Source of the DNA: Hyphomicrobiales bacterium
Lineage (GTDB): Bacteria; Pseudomonadota; Alphaproteobacteria; Rhizobiales; Xanthobacteraceae
Reading direction: 5' to 3'
Assembly: GCA_017305715.1 (NCBI GenBank)
Contig: JAFKKG010000020.1
Coordinates: 62,001 to 126,000 of the forward strand
Length of the DNA: 64,000 nt
Below the pieces are notes generated by a model. The model did no database searches. It worked only from the letters and a program-made list of their open reading frames with translations, and was not told where the DNA came from. Of the stretch, positions 58,537-64,000 are shown in pieces; position 1 is the stretch's first letter, and every line of letters begins with the position of its first letter. A program made the position numbers and the translations under genes.

Positions 58537-58818
58537 ATGTATTTCCTCGCCGCCCTGCTTCTCGCCTTCATGGCCGCCCTCCCCGCCCCTGCACAGATCG
58601 CCCCGACCGACGCGGAATGGCGCGCCTATAGCGACCTGCATGCCGCCGCCGCACGCGGCGACGTCGCGGATATCGAAAGACGCATTGCGTCACCACGTCA
58701 ACAATCTGAAATGGACGCGAACATTCCCGATGGCAGCGGGGCAACACCACTCAAGCTCGCGCGCGATCGCGGCTATCGCGAGATGGCGGCGATCCTTGAG
58801 AAGGCCGGTGCGAAGTAA
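58537..58818 (+). CDS. Small exported ankyrin-repeat-like protein
   Basis: A 93-residue protein with an N-terminal signal peptide (MYFLAALLLAFMAALPAPAQ, cleavage expected after PAPAQ). Then AYSDLHAAAARGDVADIERR and GATPLKLARDRGYREMAAIL, two degenerate ankyrin repeats (LH.AA..GD...v..li / G.TPL.lA...G...ia..L). It starts 18 bp after the sulfatase stop. Probably a periplasmic binding or scaffold protein. Confidence 0.75.
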   Translation: MYFLAALLLAFMAALPAPAQIAPTDAEWRAYSDLHAAAARGDVADIERRIASPRQQSEMDANIPDGSGATPLKLARDRGYREMAAILEKAGAK

Positions 58819-58860
58819 GGGCGAGTTCTCAAAACCGGCATCGGGACACGCAACCCGACC

Positions 58861-59829
58861 CTAATTCGTGATCTTGTAACCCGTCGCCTTCACGATCGGC
58901 TGCCAGAACGCGGTGTCGGTGGCGAGCGCCTTGGTCAGATCCTCCGGGGTCGAGCCCACCGGAATCAGCGTGACGGCGTTCAGCTTCTCCTTCACGTCGG
59001 GCCTTGCCAGAATCTCGGCGACGGCGGCACTCAGCTTCTTCGCAAAATCCGGCGAACTGCCGGCCGGCAGCCACATGCCGTACCAGCCATCCGCCACCAG
59101 ATCGACGCCTGACTCCTTCAGATTGGGTACGTCGGGCAGGAAGGGCGAGCGCGTCGGGCCGCTCACCACCACGATGCGGATGCCGCCGGCGCGGTGCTGC
59201 GTGATGGTGTCCGAAAGCGTCGTGACGCAGATCGGCAGATGCCCGCCGATCAGATCGGTGATGATCGGCGCAGAACCGCGATACGACACGCGCGTCATCG
59301 AAACGCCCAGCGCCCTCTCAAGCTGGAAGCCGGTGAAATGCGGAATGGTGCCGCTCGACGGCACGCCATAGCTGGCCTTGTCGGGATTGGCCTTGATCCA
59401 GGCCACCAATTGCTTGAAGTCCGTCACGCCGATCGAGGGGCTCACCGCAACCACGAATTCGAAGCGGGCAAGTTGCGAGACCGGGATGAAGTCCTTTGCC
59501 GAATCGTAGCTCGGCTGGTTCTCCACCATCGGCAGCAGGTACATGGTCGGACCGGTGGTCACCAGCACGGTGGTGGTGTCGGGGGCTGAGCCCTTCACCG
59601 CCCGTATGCCGATCAGCCCGTCGCCGCCGGTGCGGTTTTCGACGATGACGCTGCGGTCGATCAGCGGGGGAAGATATTGCGCCAGTTGGCGGCACAGCAT
59701 ATCGCCGCTGCCACCCGCCGCGAACGGGAAGATGATCCGGGTCAATGGACCGGATTGCGCACCCCCCTCGACGGTGCGCATGGCCAATGACAGTCCAGCA
59801 CATCCCGCCAAAAACGACCGACGATCCAT
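58861..59829 (-). CDS. Bug-family (TctC-like) periplasmic substrate-binding protein
   Basis: A 322-residue protein. It has a Tat-like signal with [20 protein letters not shown]. The Bug hallmark follows: [20 protein letters not shown] (P-F..GG..D) and [20 protein letters not shown], then [20 protein letters not shown] and [20 protein letters not shown]. These proteins bind carboxylates in the periplasm and often lack a cognate transporter nearby, as here. Divergent from proB. Confidence 0.92.
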   Translation of the reverse strand: MDRRSFLAGCAGLSLAMRTVEGGAQSGPLTRIIFPFAAGGSGDMLCRQLAQYLPPLIDRSVIVENRTGGDGLIGIRAVKGSAPDTTTVLVTTGPTMYLLPMVENQPSYDSAKDFIPVSQLARFEFVVAVSPSIGVTDFKQLVAWIKANPDKASYGVPSSGTIPHFTGFQLERALGVSMTRVSYRGSAPIITDLIGGHLPICVTTLSDTITQHRAGGIRIVVVSGPTRSPFLPDVPNLKESGVDLVADGWYGMWLPAGSSPDFAKKLSAAVAEILARPDVKEKLNAVTLIPVGSTPEDLTKALATDTAFWQPIVKATGYKITN

Positions 59830-59982
59830 TCGGCTTCCTCCCGCAAGAATTGGCCCCCATTACAGCAGACCGCCGCCAGCAATGAAACCTGCGTCAAAAT
59901 GGCGATCGATCGCTTGCACCAGCCCCCATCCTGCTGCAAAACAGCCCCCTTCCAGAGCCTTCGAAGACCCAAGATCTGCAAA

Positions 59983-61125
59983 ATGAAACGCCCCGCGCTC
60001 AAGAATTTTCGCCGCATCGTCGTCAAGGTCGGCTCCTCGCTCTTGATCGATTCCGATGCGGGCGAGGTGCGCGCGTCGTGGCTCGCGGCGCTGGCTGCCG
60101 ATATCGCCAGGCTGCATCGCGAGGGCCGCGACGTGCTGGTGGTATCGTCGGGCTCGATTGCGCTCGGGCGCAGCCGCTTAAAACTGCCGCGCGGGCCGCT
60201 GAAGCTGGAAGAGAGTCAGGGCGCGGCCGCCGTCGGCCAGATCGCGCTGGCGCGGATCTGGTCGGAAGTGCTCGGCGATCACGGCATCGGCGCCGGACAA
60301 ATTCTGGTGACGCTGCAGGACACCGAGGAGCGCCGCCGTTATCTCAACGCCCGCTCGACCATCGCCAAATTGCTGGAATGGCGCGCGGTACCCGTGATCA
60401 ACGAGAACGACACCGTCGCCACCAACGAAATCCGCTACGGCGACAATGACCGCCTCGCCGCGCGTGTCGCCACCATGGCGAGCGCCGATTTGCTGATCCT
60501 GTTGTCCGATATCGACGGCCTCTATGACGCGCCGCCCGGCGCCAATCCGAATGCGAAGCTGGTACCGGTCGTGGAATCCGTCAGCTCCGAGATCGAGGCG
60601 ATGGCGGGGGCGGCCGAGTCCGAACTGTCGCGCGGCGGCATGTACACCAAGATCGAAGCCGCCAAGATCGCGACCACGTCAGGCACGCATATGCTGATCG
60701 CCTCCGGCAAGATCGAGCATCCGCTCCAGGCCATCGCTGACGGCGGGCGCTGCACCTGGTTCCTCACCCCGGCCAATCCCGTGACCGCGCGAAAGCGCTG
60801 GATCGCGGGGTCGCTCGAGCCCAAGGGCACGCTGACCATCGACGCCGGCGCAGTCACGGCGCTGCGCGCCGGCAAGAGCCTGCTGCCGGCCGGCGTGATC
60901 CGGATCGACGGCCAGTTCGCCCGCGGCGACGCGGTGGTCGTGCGCGGCCCGGACACCCATGAGATCGGCCGCGGCCTCGTCGCCTATGACGCCGAGGACG
61001 CCGAAAAGATCAAAGGCCGCTCTTCGCCCGACGTGATGGTCATTCTGGGCATCAGCGGCCGCGCCGAGATGATCCACCGGGATGATCTGGTGGTGGGGCC
61101 GGCGGGGACCGTTCCGGCGAAATAG
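59983..61125 (+). CDS. proB: Glutamate 5-kinase
   Basis: 380 residues from ATG 59983 ([20 protein letters not shown]). The amino-acid kinase domain shows [70 protein letters not shown] and [16 protein letters not shown]-terminal PUA domain follows ([20 protein letters not shown]). It catalyses the first step of proline synthesis from glutamate. proA lies 1.1 kb downstream rather than directly adjacent, with a small gene and a possible RNA between. Confidence 0.97.
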   Translation: MKRPALKNFRRIVVKVGSSLLIDSDAGEVRASWLAALAADIARLHREGRDVLVVSSGSIALGRSRLKLPRGPLKLEESQGAAAVGQIALARIWSEVLGDHGIGAGQILVTLQDTEERRRYLNARSTIAKLLEWRAVPVINENDTVATNEIRYGDNDRLAARVATMASADLLILLSDIDGLYDAPPGANPNAKLVPVVESVSSEIEAMAGAAESELSRGGMYTKIEAAKIATTSGTHMLIASGKIEHPLQAIADGGRCTWFLTPANPVTARKRWIAGSLEPKGTLTIDAGAVTALRAGKSLLPAGVIRIDGQFARGDAVVVRGPDTHEIGRGLVAYDAEDAEKIKGRSSPDVMVILGISGRAEMIHRDDLVVGPAGTVPAK

Positions 61126-61261
61126 AGCGGCATTAAGCCGACGCGAAACAATCTAACGGCAATGAAAGCTGCACTGGAGGGCGGCGACGGTATCGCATTC
61201 GTTGACGATGATCAGTGCCTCGGTGTTGTGGTAGCGCGCAAGCTGTGATTCAATAGGCACT

Positions 61262-61483
61262 ATGGACCGCGCCGCTAAGGTTTGGACCCTCAGCGGCGCG
61301 GGGATTCTCGAGAAGTCGCCCGGCCCTTATGGAAGGGGTCGGACGTGGCCCTTGTGGAAGGGGCCGAACGGTGGAGATGGAGGGTAACGCTCCCTCGGGG
61401 CACCAGATGCAAAGCCGGACCCGGGCACTTGCCCACATCCCCAAATCATAGGAGCGCGTCCGATTTCATCGGCGCGCTCTTTT
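61262..61483 (+). ncRNA. Candidate structured small RNA with terminator
   Basis: A chain of hairpins with no protein-like frame: CCGCGCCGCT/AGCGGCGCGG (61267-61276/61292-61301, 10 bp perfect), GGCCCTT/AAGGGGCC (about 61351-61371), GGAGGG/GCTCCC (about 61379-61395). It ends with GAGCGCG/CGCGCTC (61452-61458/61473-61479) plus an inner CCGAT/ATCGG stem and TTTT at 61480-61483. The final hairpin is a good rho-independent terminator on the + strand although no + gene ends here. It overlaps the 3' end of the - strand gene by 38 bp. RNA family not recognised. Confidence 0.4.
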
Positions 61484-61898
61484 GGTTTTCAGAGCCGTCT
61501 CCAAGGCTCCAAACGATTCCCTCGCGATCAATCTTCCCGTCTGCCTTCAATCTCGAAAGCTGCGGACTGAGGCTTGTTCGCGGATAGTCGGTAGAAAATT
61601 TCAGATTGATCGCCGCCAGGATCTCTAAGGCCGTCATTCCTGCTCCCTTGGCCTTTAGGACATCAAGGACTGCATCCTTGATGGTCTTTTCCGGGATTGA
61701 ACGGCGTGTTGTGCGGAATTGCTCAGAGGTTTCGGCAAGTTCTGGTTCGAGTGCGCCCAAATCGATGCCGGCGGCGGCAGCGGCGCGCCGCAGCTGGTCG
61801 CGCTCATCGGAAAAAGCTTTGAGCTTTTCCCGGAGCGGCGCTTCGGCTTCGTCGAGTTCCTTGAACCGACCTAAGATGAATTGGGCGAGACTCTGCAT
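61446..61898 (-). CDS. Hypothetical coiled-coil/winged-helix protein
   Basis: 150 residues from ATG 61898 (61946 also in frame). The N-terminal 65 residues form a coiled coil (FKELDEAEAPLREKLKAFSD, ERDQLRRAAAAAGI). The C-terminal half reads SIPEKTIKDAVLDVLKAKGA, MTALEILAAINLKFSTDYPR and TSLSPQLSRLKADGKIDREG followed by IVWSLG, a clear winged helix-turn-helix. Probably a small DNA-binding protein, function unknown. It lies between proB and proA on the opposite strand. Confidence 0.65.
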   Translation of the reverse strand: MQSLAQFILGRFKELDEAEAPLREKLKAFSDERDQLRRAAAAAGIDLGALEPELAETSEQFRTTRRSIPEKTIKDAVLDVLKAKGAGMTALEILAAINLKFSTDYPRTSLSPQLSRLKADGKIDREGIVWSLGDGSENQKSAPMKSDALL

Positions 61899-62060
61899 GG
61901 TAAGAGTCGGATACCACTCGCTTGGGTTCCGCAAGCCTCCAACCAAGCCTTACCCCGCATTTGTTCACAGGGCACGGATTCTATGGTTAACAGAATCCCA
62001 ACAAGGCTTGGTTACGGCAGTCTTGCTGACCAATCCCGCAAGGATCAGTTAGGCTGAGGG

Positions 62061-62110
62061 TGCGCCAATTGGCGCAGGCTCAAAAGCGGTTCCGATTGTG
62101 AACCGCTTTT
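62061..62110. terminator. Palindrome plus strong hairpin upstream of proA
   Basis: TGCGCCAATTGGCGCA (62061-62076) is a perfect 16-bp palindrome. AAAAGCGGTTC (62082-62092), loop CGATTGT, GAACCGCTTTT (62100-62110) is an 11-bp perfect hairpin with A- and T-runs on its two sides, able to terminate in both directions. The remaining 950 bp between proB and proA contain the small gene and possible RNA listed separately; about 61950-62055 shows nothing else. Confidence 0.7.
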
Positions 62111-62244
62111 CTCTCAACGGGCTCCTAGGCATTGGCCGAGCTACCTCGGCCCCTACCGCCAACCACCCATGCCGGTTCCGCACCTCGCAAATGCGGGATT
62201 TCCGTGCTAGGACATGGCCTTAACCTGATACCCCCGGGACCACC

Positions 62245-63537
62245 ATGACCGCGCCCCTCAAGGCAATCGACGGCAACGCCGATTTGCCCGCTTTGATGAC
62301 CGAACTCGCCGCCCGCGCCCGCGCCGCGGCCCGGGTGTTGGCGCTCGCCTCGCCGGAGCAGAAGAATCGGGCGCTCGACGCCATCGCGTCCGCCATCCGC
62401 GCCAACGCGCCGGCGATCCTGGCCGCCAATGCCGAGGATGTCGCTGAAGTGCGCGCCGGTGGCGCGACCTCGGCCTTCATCGATCGCCTGACGCTGACAC
62501 CGGCCCGCATCGAGGCGATGGCCGACGGTGTCGCCACCGTGCGCGCGATTGCCGATCCGATCGGCGCCGTCACCGAAAGCTGGCAGCGCCCCAACGGCAT
62601 GACCATCGAGCGCGTGCGGGTGCCACTCGGCGTGATCGCCGTGATCTTCGAAAGCCGTCCCAATGTCGCCGCCGACGCCGGCGTGCTGTGCCTGAAATCC
62701 GGCAATGCCGTGATCCTGCGCGGCGGCTCCGACAGTTTCCGTTCCTGCCGCGCCATCCATGACTGCCTGGCGCAGGGTCTCCGCGAGGCCGGCCTGCCCG
62801 AGGCCGCCATCACCCTGGTGCCGACGCGGGATCGCGCCGCGGTCGGCCTGCTGCTGACCGGATTGAACGGCGGCGTCGATGTGATCGTGCCACGCGGCGG
62901 CAAGAGCCTGGTCGCGCGCGTCGAAGCCGAGGCGCGCGTGCCGGTGTTCGCGCATCTGGAAGGCGTCAACCACGTCTATGTCGACGCCACCGCCAATCTC
63001 GAAATGGCAAAGTCGATCGTGCTCAATGCCAAGATGCGCCGCCCCGGCGTCTGCGGCGCAGCGGAAACCTTGCTGGTCGATCGCGCCGGCGCGCCTGTCA
63101 GCCTGAAGCCGCTGGTCGAAATGTTGCTCGATGCCGGCTGCGAAGTGCGCGGCGACGCGGCCGTGCAACGCGTCGATGGCAGGGTGAAAGCAGCCTCCGA
63201 CGAGGACTGGGACACCGAATATGAAGACGCGATCATCTCGGCGAAGATCGTCGATGGCCTCGACGAGGCAATCGCGCATATCCAGCACCACGGCTCGCAT
63301 CACACCGATGCGATCGTGACCGAAGACGCCAAAGCCGCGGCGAAATTCCTGAGCGAGGTCGACTCGGCGATCGTGCTGCATAACGCCTCGACGCAATTCG
63401 CCGATGGCGGCGAATTCGGCTTCGGCGCCGAGATCGGCATTGCCACCGGCAAATTCCACGCCCGCGGACCTGTTGGCGCCGAGCAACTCACCAGTTTCAA
63501 ATATCGCGTCCACGGCACCGGGCAGACGCGGCCGTGA
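62245..63537 (+). CDS. proA: Gamma-glutamyl phosphate reductase
   Basis: A 430-residue protein. It has the aldehyde-dehydrogenase fold: [57 protein letters not shown], and [20 protein letters not shown] with the catalytic Cys in [29 protein letters not shown] completes the C-terminal signature. It reduces glutamyl-5-phosphate with NADPH in proline synthesis. It is followed 37 bp later by nadD, an order common in Rhizobiales. Confidence 0.98.
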   Translation: MTAPLKAIDGNADLPALMTELAARARAAARVLALASPEQKNRALDAIASAIRANAPAILAANAEDVAEVRAGGATSAFIDRLTLTPARIEAMADGVATVRAIADPIGAVTESWQRPNGMTIERVRVPLGVIAVIFESRPNVAADAGVLCLKSGNAVILRGGSDSFRSCRAIHDCLAQGLREAGLPEAAITLVPTRDRAAVGLLLTGLNGGVDVIVPRGGKSLVARVEAEARVPVFAHLEGVNHVYVDATANLEMAKSIVLNAKMRRPGVCGAAETLLVDRAGAPVSLKPLVEMLLDAGCEVRGDAAVQRVDGRVKAASDEDWDTEYEDAIISAKIVDGLDEAIAHIQHHGSHHTDAIVTEDAKAAAKFLSEVDSAIVLHNASTQFADGGEFGFGAEIGIATGKFHARGPVGAEQLTSFKYRVHGTGQTRP

Positions 63538-63574
63538 ACAGGGCAGCGGTTTCGTGCGAACGGCCGCGCACGCG

Positions 63575-64000
63575 ATGGCGCCATTGATGGCACCGCAATC
63601 TGCAGCACAAGCGATTCCGTTTCACACCAGCGGCATGCGCATCGGCCTGCTCGGCGGCTCGTTCAACCCGCCGCACGCGGCGCATCGCGCCATCAGCCTG
63701 TTTGCGCTCAAGCGTCTCAAGCTCGATCGCGTCTGGTGGCTGCTGACGCCGGGCAATCCGCTGAAGGATAACGGCGGCCTGCATGATTTGTCCGAACGCG
63801 CCGATGCGGCGCGGAAAATCGCAGACGACCCCCGCATCGATATCAGCTGTCTCGAAGCTGTCATCGGCACCCGCTACACTGTCGATACGATCATCCATCT
63901 GCGGCGCCGCGTGCGTGGCGTGCATTTTGTCTGGATCATGGGCGCTGACAATCTTGCGCAGTTCCATCGCTGGAAGGACTGGCGGCGCATCGCATCCGAG
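63575..64000 (+). CDS. nadD: Nicotinate-nucleotide adenylyltransferase (3' end outside window)
   Basis: 142 codons to the right edge, from ATG 63575 (GTG 63554 is also possible). [20 protein letters not shown] contains the nucleotidyltransferase G-G-S-F-x-P-x-H-x-x-H motif, and [28 protein letters not shown] and [20 protein letters not shown] are family blocks. It converts nicotinate mononucleotide to its adenine dinucleotide in NAD synthesis. The C-terminal ISTRIR part lies beyond the window. Confidence 0.96.
   Translation, partial: MAPLMAPQSAAQAIPFHTSGMRIGLLGGSFNPPHAAHRAISLFALKRLKLDRVWWLLTPGNPLKDNGGLHDLSERADAARKIADDPRIDISCLEAVIGTRYTVDTIIHLRRRVRGVHFVWIMGADNLAQFHRWKDWRRIASE

Overview
The window looks like the chromosome of a Bradyrhizobium-type alphaproteobacterium (Rhizobiales). 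The basis is high GC with strong GC3 bias, the core block rplU-rpmA-(GNAT)-obgE-proB-proA-nadD, a rhizobial-style REP palindrome at about 49.15 kb, and the general character of the proteins. I could not run any search, so family names rest on motifs read from the translations.

Layout. (1) 1-436 is the 5' part of an MFS transporter running off the left edge. (2) About 0.5-43.7 kb is a large accessory island. Its integrase (41996-43609) abuts the 3' end of a tRNA-Ser(CGA) gene (43698-43787). The left half (0.5-14.5 kb) is mostly one long + strand run of tightly packed, often ATGA-coupled genes: HNH protein, metallophosphoesterase, soluble FtsH-like AAA+/M41 protease, DnaQ-type exonuclease, UvrD-like helicase, possible PD-(D/E)XK nuclease, SRAP/YedK peptidase, DNA polymerase IV. 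A short ATP-dependent DNA ligase and a pair of overlapping recombinase-type genes follow on the - strand. 18.5-24.8 kb holds unknown genes, a Fic toxin with its antitoxin and an RHH protein. 24.9-34.3 kb is a seven-gene + strand operon: ubiquitin-like protein, E2-like, JAB-E1 fusion, DUF6527-type protein, ClpP-fold serine protease, RecB-family nuclease, AddA/RecB-like helicase-nuclease. 34.3-36.3 kb is a scar of gene fragments. 36.4-42 kb is a CBASS locus of the type II-short kind: CD-NTase, stand-alone E2, patatin effector and a DUF2235 lipase on the - strand, with a divergent CapH/CapP-like regulator pair.

(3) 43.9-64 kb is mostly core chromosome: alpha/beta hydrolase, ROK-family protein, rplU, rpmA, acetyltransferase, EamA transporter, MaoC hydratase, obgE, sulfatase, Bug-type binding protein, proB, proA, nadD. 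A second, smaller insertion (about 49.8-55.4 kb, visibly lower GC) holds a DUF262/HNH protein and a 1115-residue NERD nuclease-NACHT-like NTPase, which I read as a candidate two-gene defence module.

Together the two insertions carry at least three candidate anti-phage systems (ubiquitin-like conjugation operon, CBASS, NERD-NACHT/DUF262), a Fic module and a DNA-repair set. The most promising possibly undescribed items are the ubiquitin-like operon joined to a ClpP-fold protease and a helicase-nuclease pair, and the NERD-NACHT/DUF262 cassette. No relaxase or type IV secretion gene is visible, and I found no copy of the tRNA-Ser 3' end at the left, so the left border of the main island is not established here.
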